Source: Malacoplasma sp.
GTDB taxonomy: Bacteria > Bacillota_I > Bacilli_A > Mycoplasmatales > Mycoplasmoidaceae
DNA: 16,362 nucleotides
Direction: 5' to 3'
Assembly (NCBI GenBank): GCA_029050415.1
Contig: JAIDMU010000040.1
Span: 1-16,362, forward strand
Under the pieces are notes generated by a model. The model saw only the letters and a list, made by a program, of their open reading frames with translations. It was not told where the DNA came from and did not search any database. The position numbers and the translations under genes are program-made. Numbering within the stretch: the first letter of the stretch is position 1; every line of letters begins with the position of its first letter. Of the stretch, positions 1 through 8,475 are shown one piece after another.

Positions 1-775
1 TAAAATCAAATTTAATTTTTTTTAAAAAAGTATGTGGTGTTAGATTATAAAATTTTTTAACTTTATTTGTTTTTTTGTCTTTTAAACTTAAATTAAATTT
101 TTTAGGTGGTGTTCCATATGCTGATAATAAAATTTTATAAATTTCAAATAAATATTTTTCTTTAATTTCAAATACTATAGCTTTACTATTTTTATTTGAT
201 CTTATTTCTACTAAAGCTTGTTTTAATTTAATATCAATTAATTTGTTTAATGTATAAGTATTTGCACTTGAAAAACTATCTTCCATTTCAGTTTTTGGAA
301 CAACTCCATATTTTAAAATAAGATTTTGTGCTCATTCAAAAAAACCACCATCTGAAACTGGGTCATTTAGTAAAGCAAATAAAACTCTATCAGTTGTATC
401 AACATCAACCTTATCAATCATTTGGTTTAAAAAAACATTTGCTTTTTCTAATTTATCATAGAAATGTAAATAAGACTGGGAAAATTCAAAATTTTCAATA
501 TTATTATCAACAATAAACTTATCTCTTATCATATTTAGTGCAGCAAAAATTCAACATCTACCAGAATTTTTTTGATCAGTTATTTTAGCAGATGTTTGTT
601 TAATATTGTTACTATACTCTTCATTATATTTATTTATATTTTGATAGTTAATTGCAACACTATCTAAACTATTTTTTACTAAAGCATTTTGACTAATATG
701 AAAAGAATTGTCCTTTAATAATTCATTTTGAAAATTCAATAAATCTTGCAAGTTTACCTTCTTTTTTTGTTCCAT
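1..775 (-). CDS. pepC: Aminopeptidase C / bleomycin hydrolase-type C1 cysteine peptidase, N-terminal part
   Basis: A cytosolic papain-fold (C1B) peptidase that removes N-terminal residues from peptides; in mollicutes it would serve amino-acid scavenging. The visible 258 codons start at an ATG and run off the window edge with no stop, so the gene is cut by the window rather than broken. The active-site block DQKNSGRCWIFAALN places the nucleophile Cys at about residue 74; its Trp is coded by TGA. The His and Asn of the triad lie in the missing part. The following region (SDGGFFEWAQNLILKYGVVPK) is also typical of PepC. The gene lies downstream of rplQ on the same strand but behind a hairpin terminator, so it is probably its own transcription unit. 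A purine-rich stretch AAAGGGAA lies rather far (about 13 nt) from the ATG. Family call is strong; substrate specificity is not shown. Confidence 0.9.
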
Positions 776-804
776 TTTAAAATAAATTCCCTTTCTTTAA
801 AACA

Positions 805-850
805 TTAAATAATTATAAAATAAAAAATCTATGCATTTAGCATAGATTTT
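805..850 (-). terminator. Rho-independent terminator after rplQ
   Basis: Positions 824-834 and 840-850 form a perfect 11-bp inverted repeat (AAAATCTATGC on the plus strand) with a 5-nt loop. On the minus strand it is followed by a T-rich run (TTTTTTATTTTATAATT). It starts just after the rplQ stop and ends the ribosomal supercluster. Confidence 0.8.
812..817 (-). promoter_or_regulatory. Candidate -10 box for pepC
   Basis: A perfect TATAAT on the minus strand lies about 37 nt before the pepC ATG. It falls inside the U-rich tail of the rplQ terminator, so terminator and promoter would share DNA. No good -35 is visible: the hexamer at the right distance lies in the hairpin loop and reads CTAAAT. 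The call rests on the -10 match and the need for a promoter after the terminator. Confidence 0.4.
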
Positions 851-852
851 AA

Positions 853-1212
853 TTAAACTAATTGAAGAATAGCTTCTTCAACATTATCACCTTGACGTTT
901 TCCAAGTTTTAAAATTCTTGTATAGCCGCCATTTCTGCTTTTATATTTTTTTTGTAAATCATTAAATAATTTTTGCAGTAATTGAGATTTTGTTGAAATA
1001 GATGTATCTAAAAGAATTGCTGCAGCAGCTCTTTTAGAAGCTAATGTATCTTTTTTAGCTAATGTAATAATTTTGTCTACATGTTTTCTTGTTTCTTTAG
1101 CTTTTGTTAATGTTGTTTTAATTTGATTATTAGCAATAACTTCAGAAACTTGTTGACGAATTACCATTTTTCTCCAAGAAGTAGTTTTACCTTTTTTGTT
1201 AATATAAGACAT
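853..1212 (-). CDS. rplQ: 50S ribosomal protein L17
   Basis: A 119-residue large-subunit protein that binds 23S rRNA near the exit side of the ribosome. The family pattern is complete: a basic N-terminus with TSWRKMVIRQQVSEVI, the ITLAKK segment, and the C-terminal signature KSRNGGYTRILKLGKRQGD. Its Trp is coded by TGG, one of few TGG codons here. It is the last gene of the alpha operon, 9 nt after rpoA; the rpoA stop is itself the start of the Shine-Dalgarno sequence (TAGGAG), suggesting translational coupling. A terminator follows at once. Confidence 0.97.
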   Translation of the reverse strand: MSYINKKGKTTSWRKMVIRQQVSEVIANNQIKTTLTKAKETRKHVDKIITLAKKDTLASKRAAAAILLDTSISTKSQLLQKLFNDLQKKYKSRNGGYTRILKLGKRQGDNVEEAILQLV

Positions 1213-1221
1213 AAAATACTC

Positions 1222-2214
1222 CTATTGTTCTTCTTTTAATTTTAAATTTCTGTCTTGAATTTTTTTAATAATTTCTTTAAATGATTTTTTACCAAGATTT
1301 CTAATTTTTTCAATTTCACCTTTTGTTTTATCTGTTAATTGAGTAATTGTGTGAATACCAGCTCTTTTTAAACAATTATAAGAACGAACTGATAATTCCA
1401 ACTCATCAATTGAAATTGCTAATGAAGATTTGCTTGTTGGAATTGTTGCTTCTTCATTAATAACTTTAAGGTCATTATAGTTCTCAAAAAGTTCAGTAAC
1501 AATTGGTTTGTAATGTTCTTCTAAAATTTTTGCACTCATTGCCACTGCTTCTGCTGCAGATATTGAACCATTAGTTGCAACTTCCAATTCTAAAACATCA
1601 TTAATTTCATTTTTTGTAGTTTTAATGTCACTAACTTTGTAACCAACTTTAATAACTGGTGAAAAATTTGAGTCTACTGCAATTACATTAATTGCATTAA
1701 TTAATTCTTTATTTTCACTAAATGTAACAAAGCCTCTACCAGTTTTTACAAATAGTTCCATTTTTAATTTTGCACCACTATCAACTGTAGCAATGTACAT
1801 ATCTTTATTAATAATTTCAAAACCAACAGGTGTTTCAATATCAGAAGCTCTAACAACTCCACCTTTTGAAAAATCAATTTTTAGTGTTGGTCATTTTTCT
1901 AAACTTGTTTCTTTTTGTTCATCTTCACCAAAAATTTGTTGATCAATTTTTACAACCAATTTCTTTAAATTTAAAATAATTTGAGTTAAATCTTCTTTAA
2001 CACCCTTCATTGGTTGAAATTCATGTGAAATACCTGGAATTTTTACAGCAAATAAACTGTGTCCCACAATATTACTTAATAAAACTCTTCTCAAACTATT
2101 TCCAATTGTGTTACCAAAACCTCTTTCTAATGGTTTAATAACAAAAACACCATAGTCTGAATCTTTATTTTGATCTTTTCCAATTTGAATACTATATCTT
2201 AAAAATTTTTCCAT
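1222..2214 (-). CDS. rpoA: DNA-directed RNA polymerase subunit alpha
   Basis: A 330-residue alpha subunit; its dimer nucleates assembly of RNA polymerase. The N-terminal domain carries the assembly signature [16 protein letters not shown] (about residues 33-48). After a linker, the C-terminal domain (about 262-330) has the helix-hairpin-helix block [22 protein letters not shown] and [10 protein letters not shown], used for contacts with upstream DNA and regulators. The frame contains an in-frame TGA at 1891-1893 that must be Trp; without that reading the gene looks split. Length is close to the usual 310-330. It follows rpsK by 18 nt with AAGGAG before the ATG, and stops with TAG that doubles as part of the rplQ Shine-Dalgarno site. 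Confidence 0.97.
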
Positions 2215-2232
2215 TTATTCATTCTCCTTAGA

Positions 2233-2604
2233 TTATCTTGGTTTTTTAGGTGGTCTACAACCATTGTGTGGAATTGGTGTAACATCATGAATTTCAGTTA
2301 TTTCCAATCCAGCTACATGTAAACTTCTAATTGCAGTATCTTTCCCACTACCTGTTCCATTTACTTTGACTATAACTTTTTTTAAACCTAAATCCATTGC
2401 TACTTTTGCTGCAGTTTCAGCTGCAACACCAGCAGCATATGGAGTTGATTTTTTTGAACCTTTATAACCAATTGATCCAGAACTTGATCAAGCAATTGCA
2501 TCTCCACCAGTATTAGTTAATGTAACAATTGTATTGTTAGCAGATGCATGAATGTGAGCAATTCCCTCAGGAGAACTTAACTTCTTTTTTCTTTTTTTTG
2601 CCAT
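2233..2604 (-). CDS. rpsK: 30S ribosomal protein S11
   Basis: A 123-residue platform protein that contacts 16S rRNA near the mRNA exit and E site. The match covers the full length: basic start [21 protein letters not shown], the core [32 protein letters not shown], and the conserved C-terminal stretch [15 protein letters not shown]. Trp in GDAIAW is a TGA codon, so a standard-code search would miss the gene. The Shine-Dalgarno sequence TAGGAGGATA sits 9-10 nt before the ATG. It lies between rpsM and rpoA, the canonical alpha-operon position. Confidence 0.97.
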
Positions 2605-2625
2605 ATATAAATATCCTCCTAATTA

Positions 2626-3000
2626 TTATTTAGTTTCAATTTTTTTATTTGCTACAGTTTTTCTTGGTCCTTTTCTTGTTCTAGCATTACACTTTGTTCT
2701 TTGCCCTCTAACAGGTAAATTTCTTCTGTGACGAATTCCTCGATAAGAACCAATTTCCATTAAACGTTTAATATTCATAGCAACTTCTCTACGTAAATCA
2801 CCTTCAATTACATATTCACTTGCTATTTTTCTAATTGCAGTTAATTCTTCTTCTGAAAGAGAAGAAACCTTTTTGTTTTCGTCAATTTTTGCTTTTGATA
2901 AAATTTCTTGACTTCTTGATTTTCCAATTCCATAAATATAAGTTAAAGAGATAACCACTCTTTTATTATTTGGAATATCAACTCCTAATATACGAGCCAT
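2626..3000 (-). CDS. rpsM: 30S ribosomal protein S13
   Basis: A 124-residue 30S head protein that forms inter-subunit bridges and contacts P-site tRNA with its basic tail. The start [26 protein letters not shown] contains the helix-two-turn-helix region, and the family signature is seen as [28 protein letters not shown] near the C-terminus. Length is normal for the family. GGAGGAAAG lies immediately before the ATG. It is the first ribosomal gene of the alpha block after rpmJ, as in most bacteria. Confidence 0.97.
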   Translation of the reverse strand: MARILGVDIPNNKRVVISLTYIYGIGKSRSQEILSKAKIDENKKVSSLSEEELTAIRKIASEYVIEGDLRREVAMNIKRLMEIGSYRGIRHRRNLPVRGQRTKCNARTRKGPRKTVANKKIETK

Positions 3001-3020
3001 CTTTCCTCCAAAATTTTATA

Positions 3021-3134
3021 TTACCCTTGTCTTTGTTTATGTTTTGCAGTTTTACAAATAATCATAACACGACTGTGTCTGTTAATAACTTTGCAATCTT
3101 TGCAAATAGGTTTAACTGAAGATCTAACTTTCAT
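3021..3134 (-). CDS. rpmJ: 50S ribosomal protein L36 (zinc-ribbon type)
   Basis: A 37-residue protein starting [20 protein letters not shown]. It keeps all four zinc ligands of the C+ type: Cys11, Cys14, Cys27 and His32, so it should still depend on zinc. It fills the gap between infA and rpsM, its usual place. A strong Shine-Dalgarno sequence (AGGGGGAGAG) precedes the ATG. The C-terminal KHKQRQG is the family ending. Short length is normal for L36. Confidence 0.96.
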   Translation of the reverse strand: MKVRSSVKPICKDCKVINRHSRVMIICKTAKHKQRQG

Positions 3135-3158
3135 TATTATTCTCTCCCCCTATTTAAA

Positions 3159-3377
3159 TTAAGATATTCTATAAATTATACGACCACGTGTTAAATCATA
3201 TGGACTTAACTCAACTTCAACAGTATCACCTTTTAAAATCTGTATTTTATAAACACGGATTTTACCAGATACGTTTGCCGTAATTTCAACATTGTTTTCT
3301 AAAAGGACTTTAAATTGTCCTCCTTGTAAAGCAGTAGTTACTTTACCTTTTAATGTTATTTTTCCCTCTTTTGACAT
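3159..3377 (-). CDS. infA: Translation initiation factor IF-1
   Basis: A 72-residue OB-fold factor that occupies the A site of the 30S subunit during initiation. The typical sequence is present: an acidic/basic start [29 protein letters not shown], then the binding strand and a conserved ending [15 protein letters not shown]. Length equals the family standard of 72. The ATG lies 7 nt after the map stop; the map TAG and the following GAG together form the Shine-Dalgarno sequence, so map and infA are probably coupled. Confidence 0.97.
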   Translation of the reverse strand: MSKEGKITLKGKVTTALQGGQFKVLLENNVEITANVSGKIRVYKIQILKGDTVEVELSPYDLTRGRIIYRIS

Positions 3378-3384
3378 TTAACTC

Positions 3385-4125
3385 CTATTCAGTTAATATT
3401 TCATAACCATTTTCTGTTACTAAAACCATATGCTCTCAGTGACATGTTAGTAAATGATTTTGTGCTATAACTGATCACTTGTCTTTATCAATATAATATT
3501 TTGCATCATTTGTGAAAATCATGGGTTCAACACATAAAACCATGTTTTTCTTTATTAAAGGACCTGTTCCTTTTTTTCCATAATTCAAAATGATGGGGTC
3601 TTCATGTAATTTTCTACCACACCCATGTCCACCAAAATCTTGAATTACATAATAACCATGCTTATTAACATAGTCCTCAATTGCACTAGATATGTCTCCA
3701 ATATGATTGTTTGGTTTAATTTGCTTAATTCCTTCAATTAAAGAATTAAAACAAACTTCATTAATTTTTTGTGCTTCTGGATTATTTCCTAAAATTACAG
3801 TAAAAGCAGCATCACATATGTAACCATTATATGCAACACCTACATCATATGTAACTATATCTAAATTTTTTAATTTGTAGTTGGTTGGGACTCCGTGAAT
3901 TACTACATCATTCACTGAAATACAATTATAACCTGGGAAACCTTGATATTTATGAAAAGGTGTTGTACAACCATTTTCTAAAGTTACTTTTTTAGCTAAC
4001 TCATCAAGTTCAATTAATGATTTACCAGGTTTTGTGTTTTCCAATAAAACTTGTCTTACTTTTTTTCAAACTTCACATGCTTTTTTAATCTGTTCAATTT
4101 CATAATCAGATTTTATATAAATCAT
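3385..4125 (-). CDS. map: Type I methionine aminopeptidase
   Basis: Removes the initiator Met from nascent chains. The full 246-residue protein needs three TGA codons read as Trp (residues about 20, 217 and 230). The metal site is complete by alignment to the family: Asp94 (TYDVG), Asp105 (ICDAA), His167 (GGHGCG), Glu200 (VEPM) and Glu231 (WEHM), plus the catalytic His77 (VIHGVP). There is no zinc-finger N-terminal extension, so this is the short bacterial type Ia form. The start MIYIKSDYEIEQIKKA is a normal family start, and the ATG is 1 nt after the adk stop. Its Shine-Dalgarno site is weak (AAGAAAG, within the adk end), pointing to coupling with adk. Confidence 0.95.
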
Positions 4126-4126
4126 A

Positions 4127-4780
4127 TTAATTTTTATTCTTTCTTAAATTAAATTTATTAATTAATAAATCATCAATATCAGTAGTTATTGAACTATAGT
4201 CTTTGTTATAAATTGTGAATAATTTATCATTTTTCTTATAATAGTCAACTAATGGTTCTGTATTTATTTTATAAACTCTCATTCTTTCTTCAATAACTTC
4301 TTTTTGGTCATCTTTTCTTTGAATTAAAGCTTCACCATCATCATCACAAATATCAAATTGTTTTGGTTTACTATAATAAATGTTATAAATTCTTTTACAT
4401 TTATTACAAATCCTTCTGCCTATCAACCTTTTTTCTAATTCATCTAAAGGTACATTTAAATAAATGGCAACATCAATATCAGTAATCGCTGATAAAAAAT
4501 CAGCTTGTGATATAGTTCTAGGATATCCATCCAAAATAAAACTTTTAGAATTTCCATATGTATCCAAAGTGGATTTAACAATTTTATTTGTTAGTTCATC
4601 TGGAACTAATAAACCTTTAGACATATAACTTTTTAACTCTTCTCAATACAAGCTTTTTTCATCCATGGTTTTTCTAAAAATATTTCCAGTTGATAGATGA
4701 ATTAAATTGTAATTTTTTACAATATATTCAGAAAAAGTGCCTTTTCCAGAACCTGGTGCACCTAGTAAAACTAATTTCAT
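4127..4780 (-). CDS. adk: Adenylate kinase
   Basis: Catalyses ATP + AMP to 2 ADP in the cytosol. The 217-residue protein starts with the P-loop [20 protein letters not shown], followed by the AMP-binding region ([16 protein letters not shown]) and the LID ([18 protein letters not shown]). The LID carries Cys125, Cys128 and Cys145 plus Asp148 in place of a fourth Cys, a known Gram-positive zinc-binding variant. One TGA codon (about residue 46) reads as Trp. In most bacteria adk follows secY; here it follows rplO and an apparent terminator, with no secY. A possible -10 (TATAAA, 4804-4809 minus) could restart transcription. Confidence 0.96.
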
Positions 4781-4800
4781 TTTTAAACCTATTCAAAATT

Positions 4801-4855
4801 TTATTTATAAAAAATAAATTATTAAAACAAGTAAATTTTTATACTTGTTTTAATA
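4801..4855 (-). terminator. Hairpin terminator between rplO and adk, at the place usually held by secY
   Basis: Positions 4820-4833 and 4842-4855 form a perfect 14-bp inverted repeat (core TTAAAACAAGTA / TACTTGTTTTAA) with an 8-nt loop. On the minus strand it is followed by TTATTTTTTATAAAT, a T-rich tail. It begins 8 nt after the rplO stop. The stem is AT-rich, so termination may be partial; the strand is inferred from gene direction. It would separate the spc part from adk-map-infA. Confidence 0.65.
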
Positions 4856-4863
4856 TATAAAAA

Positions 4864-5307
4864 TTATTTAATTACAATTGCTTTTGATTTACTTTTTTCA
4901 AGTGTTTGTAAAGAACCTTTTGAAAATTTATGAGCTGAAACAGAAATTGGTTTTTTAATTTCAGCAACCCCAATTACTTTAATTGGTAATTTATTATCAG
5001 AAATTAATTTTTTTTCTAATAAAACTTTTTTATCAACATTAGCAAGATCTAATTTCACAATATTAGATAAAGTTACTACATTATATTCATTTGCAAAATT
5101 TTTATTATTAAAACCAATTTTTGGAATTCTTCTATATAAAGTAGTTTGTCCACCTTCAAAACCTGGTCTTGTATGACCAGATTTTCTTGATTTTTGTCCC
5201 TTACTTCCACGTGTAGAAGTTTTACCAATTCCGCTACCAAAACCTCTACCAACACGTTTAGTTTTATGTCTAGAACCTTTGTTGCTTTTTAAACTTTCTA
5301 ATTTCAT
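4864..5307 (-). CDS. rplO: 50S ribosomal protein L15
   Basis: A 147-residue large-subunit protein. The glycine- and arginine-rich N-terminal extension that threads through 23S rRNA is clear (GSRHKTKRVGRGFGSGIGKT, then GQKSRKSGHTRPGFEGGQ), followed by LYRRIPKIGFNN and a globular C-terminal half ending VIK. Length is normal. The ATG follows the rpsE stop by 3 nt, and its Shine-Dalgarno site GGGAG is made of the last coding codons of rpsE. It is the last gene of the spc block here; the expected next gene, secY, is absent. Confidence 0.96.
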   Translation of the reverse strand: MKLESLKSNKGSRHKTKRVGRGFGSGIGKTSTRGSKGQKSRKSGHTRPGFEGGQTTLYRRIPKIGFNNKNFANEYNVVTLSNIVKLDLANVDKKVLLEKKLISDNKLPIKVIGVAEIKKPISVSAHKFSKGSLQTLEKSKSKAIVIK

Positions 5308-5310
5308 ATT

Positions 5311-6012
5311 CTACTCCCATATTTCTTTTAATTGCTTGTCTCTAAGAGCAGCATATTCTTTAGGAGATTTTTGCATTTGTAAACCTTTTATAGTAGCTCT
5401 AACCATATTTAAAGAAGTATTTCTTCCTAAATTTTTAGAATAAACATCTCTAAATCCACATAACTCTAAAACAACTTTAATTGGTCCACCAGCAATTACT
5501 CCAGTACCCTTTGGGGCAGGTTTAATTAAAACTCTACCAGCTCCATGCTTACCAATTACTTCATGATACAAAGTAAAATTTTTGTTCATTTTTATTTTAT
5601 ACATATTATTTTTAGCACTTTTTAAAGCTTTACGAATTGCTACTGGAACTTCTATAGATTTACCTAACCCAAATCCCACATTACCTTTTCTATCACCAAT
5701 AACTGCAAGAGCTGAAAATCTCATGTTTCTACCACCTTTTGTAGTTTTAGAAATCTTTTTAACTCCTACAATTTTTTCTTCATAACCAGTAACAGACTGT
5801 TTAGAAATTTTTGCTGATCTGTTTCCACCACCTGAATTTGCACCATCTTTAGAAAAAGATTTTTTACCTGGTATTGATTTTTTTTCAAATGGTTTTACAT
5901 TTGATGAATTAGCTTTAATAAATTGTTTTTTGCTTTTTTCTAAGGTATTGTTACCTTCTTTTACTTCTGGTTTTTTTTCAGTTTCAGAAGTCGCTTGTTT
6001 AATTTCTTCCAT
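5311..6012 (-). CDS. rpsE: 30S ribosomal protein S5 with an N-terminal extension
   Basis: S5 sits at the mRNA entry site with S3 and S4 and helps decoding accuracy and mRNA unwinding. The family core covers about residues 75-233: [30 protein letters not shown] (dsRNA-binding-like fold) and the C-terminal fold with [22 protein letters not shown] and [10 protein letters not shown]. In front is a low-complexity stretch of about 70 residues rich in Lys, Glu, Ser and Gly, absent from typical S5. The whole frame from the ATG is open and preceded by AAGGAT, so the extension is likely translated. The last coding codons TGG GAG, followed by TAG, provide the ribosome binding site of rplO. Confidence 0.95.
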   Translation of the reverse strand: MEEIKQATSETEKKPEVKEGNNTLEKSKKQFIKANSSNVKPFEKKSIPGKKSFSKDGANSGGGNRSAKISKQSVTGYEEKIVGVKKISKTTKGGRNMRFSALAVIGDRKGNVGFGLGKSIEVPVAIRKALKSAKNNMYKIKMNKNFTLYHEVIGKHGAGRVLIKPAPKGTGVIAGGPIKVVLELCGFRDVYSKNLGRNTSLNMVRATIKGLQMQKSPKEYAALRDKQLKEIWE

Positions 6013-6030
6013 TTTTATATCCTTAATATT

Positions 6031-6390
6031 TTAAAATTTTAATCCTGCTTTTCTTGCAGCATCTGCTAATGCTGATATTCTACCGTGGTATTTTGATCCT
6101 CCACAATCAAAATTAATTGATTTAATTTTTTTAGTTAAAGCTTTTTTTGCAATATCTTCACCAACTTTTTTACTATTTTCAATGTTTCCATTTGCTAATT
6201 TAAGTTGTAAAGATGAACTAGAAGCAAGCACAATGTTTTTGTTATCATCTAATAATTGTGCAAAGATGTGTTGATTAGTTTTAGTGATACGTAGTCTTGG
6301 TAATCCATTATCAATTCTTTTAAATTTTCTAAGAACTTTTTTATGACGTTCAACTCTTTTTTCTTTTCTATTAAGATTAATATTTTTCAT
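6031..6390 (-). CDS. rplR: 50S ribosomal protein L18
   Basis: A 119-residue 5S rRNA-binding protein of the central protuberance. Typical features are the Arg/Lys-rich N-terminus, RLRITKTNQHIFAQLLDDN, VGEDIAKKA, and the signature FDCGGSKYHGRISALADAARKAGLKF at the end. Length is standard and the Shine-Dalgarno site TAGGAG lies 6-7 nt before the ATG. It keeps its canonical place between rplF and rpsE. Confidence 0.97.
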   Translation of the reverse strand: MKNINLNRKEKRVERHKKVLRKFKRIDNGLPRLRITKTNQHIFAQLLDDNKNIVLASSSSLQLKLANGNIENSKKVGEDIAKKALTKKIKSINFDCGGSKYHGRISALADAARKAGLKF

Positions 6391-6405
6391 AAATTAACTC
6401 CTAAA

Positions 6406-6957
6406 TTATTTTTTAGAACCTTCAGCTGTTTTACCAACTTTTCTAATAATCACTTCATCAGCATAAGCAACACCTTTCCCTTTGTAAGGTTCTGGTGGTC
6501 TTTTGCTTCTAATAACAGCAGCAAATTGTCCAACAACTGCTTTGTCAGCACCTGTAATTACAATTTCTGTAACTTGTGGACATGATACATTTAAACCTTT
6601 TGGAATATCTAGAATAATAGGGTGTGAATATCCTAAACTCAATGTTATTTTATCTCCACTAACTGCTGCTCTATAACCAACACCTGTAACTTTTAATTTT
6701 TTTGTATGGCCTTGACTCACACCAATTAATGCATTTTTAATATTAGCATTAGTTGTCCCGTGAAGCATTTTTGTTTGTTTTTCATCATTAGCTCTTTTTA
6801 CAATAATCATTGAATCTTTGTTTAATACTGATAATTTTTTGCTATCAAAAGGAACAGCTAATGTTCCAAGTTTACCAGTAACTTTAACAAGAAATTTTTC
6901 AATTTCTACATTAACATCACTTGGGATTGATAATAATCTATTTCCAACTCTTGACAT
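6406..6957 (-). CDS. rplF: 50S ribosomal protein L6
   Basis: A 183-residue protein near the factor-binding site. Two repeated alpha/beta domains are visible: the first starts MSRVGNRLLSIPSDVNVEI, the second carries GYSHPIILDIPKGL and the conserved C-terminal block SKRPPEPYKGKGVAYADE, followed by IIRKVGKTA. Full family length. Its ribosome binding site is fused to the rpsH stop (TAGGAGAAAAAAATG), so it is likely coupled to S8 translation. Confidence 0.97.
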   Translation of the reverse strand: MSRVGNRLLSIPSDVNVEIEKFLVKVTGKLGTLAVPFDSKKLSVLNKDSMIIVKRANDEKQTKMLHGTTNANIKNALIGVSQGHTKKLKVTGVGYRAAVSGDKITLSLGYSHPIILDIPKGLNVSCPQVTEIVITGADKAVVGQFAAVIRSKRPPEPYKGKGVAYADEVIIRKVGKTAEGSKK

Positions 6958-6966
6958 TTTTTTCTC

Positions 6967-7362
6967 CTATCAAATATAAGCAATAACTTCGCCACCGATG
7001 TTATTTTGTTTTGCTTTTTTATCAGTCATTAAACCCATACTAGTTGAAATAATTGCAATACCTAAACCATTTAAAACTTTAGGTAACTTTTGAGCTTCAC
7101 TATAAATTCTTAGACCTGGCTTTGAAATTTGTTTTAATCCTGTTATTGATGAAACATTATTTTTATATTTTAAAAATACAACTGTTTGTGTTTTGTTTTT
7201 TCCAATTGATTCATTTTTAAAATCAACAATGTATCCTTCATTTTTTAATATTTTTAAAATATTTGTAACTAATTTAGATGTTCTAACAACAACATGAGAT
7301 TTTTTAATTTTTGTTCCTGTTTTAATTCTTAACAGTAAATCTGAAATTGGATCCATATACAT
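6967..7362 (-). CDS. rpsH: 30S ribosomal protein S8
   Basis: Binds the central domain of 16S rRNA; in E. coli it also represses its own operon by binding the rplE region, though that control is not shown here. The 131-residue protein starts MYMDPISDLLLRIKTG, has the linker region VFLKYKNN, and carries the C-terminal signature NGLGIAIISTSMGLMTDKKAK followed by GGEVIAYIW. The final Trp is TGA, directly followed by the real stop TAG, so a standard-code caller would end it one residue early. ATG 7362 was chosen because GGAG lies 9 nt upstream; the ATG two codons later is possible. Confidence 0.96.
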
Positions 7363-7378
7363 ATTAAAATTCTCCTAT

Positions 7379-7564
7379 CTATCAAGATGCCTTTTTAACA
7401 CCAGGAATTGCTCCTTTATATGCAAGGTCTCTAAAACATAAACGACAAATTCCAAATTTTCTAATTACAGCTCTTGGTCTTCCACATCTTTCACATCTTG
7501 TATAAGCTCTAACTTTGAACTTAGGATGTTTTTTTTGTTTAACAATTAATGATTTTTTTGCCAT
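7379..7564 (-). CDS. rpsN: 30S ribosomal protein S14, zinc-binding type
   Basis: A 61-residue type Z S14 of the 30S head. The zinc site is intact: Cys24, Cys27, Cys40 and Cys43 (TRCERCGRP and GICRLCFRD). The ending [11 protein letters not shown] is the family ending; the last Trp is TGA and the true stop is the next TAG. It starts 1 nt after the rplE stop, with GGAG inside the rplE end, the usual spc position between L5 and S8. Confidence 0.97.
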
Positions 7565-7565
7565 A

Positions 7566-8129
7566 CTATTTTGTCTCCTTTGTTTTTACAAAAGGCATTC
7601 CTAATTCTTTTAATAAAAATAATGCTTCTTTATCTGTTTTTGCTGAAGTCACAATTGTGATGTCAAATCCTCTAATTTTTTTTACATCATCATACACAAT
7701 TTCTGGAAAAATAATTTGTTCTTTTATTCCAAATGTATAATTACCTTTTCCATCAAAAGATTTAACAGATAGTCCTCTAAAGTCTCTAATACGAGGAATT
7801 GCAACAGATATTAACTTAGCTAAAAAATTTCACATAATTTCTTTTCTAAGTGTTACTTTAGCACCAATTGCTTGACCTTCTCTTAGTTTAAAAGTGGCAA
7901 TTGATTTTTTTGATTTAGTTGCAACTGGTTTTTGACCAGTAATCAAATGCAATTCTTTTAAACCAATTTCAACTATTTTTGAATCTGAAGTAGCATCACC
8001 TAAACCTGAATTAATTACTATTTTTTCAAGACGAGGAATTTCCATTACAGATTTGTAATTAAATTCTTTCATTAAAGATTTTGAAATATCTTTTTTATAT
8101 TTTTCATAAAGACTTGATTTACTAGCCAT
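7566..8129 (-). CDS. rplE: 50S ribosomal protein L5
   Basis: A 187-residue 5S rRNA-binding protein that contacts P-site tRNA. Family blocks: [47 protein letters not shown], then, after an in-frame TGA Trp at 7830-7832, [31 protein letters not shown] and [12 protein letters not shown]. Slightly longer than the usual 179. The strong site AAGGAGGAAG precedes the ATG. Its end supplies the Shine-Dalgarno site of rpsN. Confidence 0.96.
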
Positions 8130-8143
8130 AATTTTCTTCCTCC

Positions 8144-8464
8144 TTATTTAGTAATTTCATTGTTAGAAATTTTTGAAATTCTAACTTTTTTATTATTTTT
8201 GTCAAAACCATATTTAATTCTTGTTGTTTTTCCCTTAGCTTTGTAATCAATTAAAGCTAATTTTGACATATTTACTGGAATTGCTACTTCTTCAATTCCA
8301 CCTTCTTGCTTGTTTTGATTTGGTTTAATGTGTTTTTTTCTAACATTAATTCCTTCAACTTGTGCTTTATTAAGTTTTGGATAAACTTTTAAAATTGTTC
8401 CTTCTTTTCCTTTTTCAGAACCTGAAATAACTCTAACTTTGTCACCTTTTTTTAATCTTTGCAT
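8144..8464 (-). CDS. rplX: 50S ribosomal protein L24
   Basis: A 106-residue protein needed early in 50S assembly, located by the exit tunnel. It carries the KOW motif at the start ([26 protein letters not shown]), then [22 protein letters not shown] and [11 protein letters not shown]. Length is normal: unlike L22, L23 and L29, it has no added tail. The rplN stop runs directly into its ribosome binding site (TAAGGAG). Confidence 0.96.
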   Translation of the reverse strand: MQRLKKGDKVRVISGSEKGKEGTILKVYPKLNKAQVEGINVRKKHIKPNQNKQEGGIEEVAIPVNMSKLALIDYKAKGKTTRIKYGFDKNNKKVRISKISNNEITK

Positions 8465-8475
8465 TATTTAACTCC

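Noticed and set aside
1222..2214. rpoA appears split into two ORFs
   Set aside because: The break at 1891-1893 is TGA in the same frame, read as Trp; no frameshift is needed.
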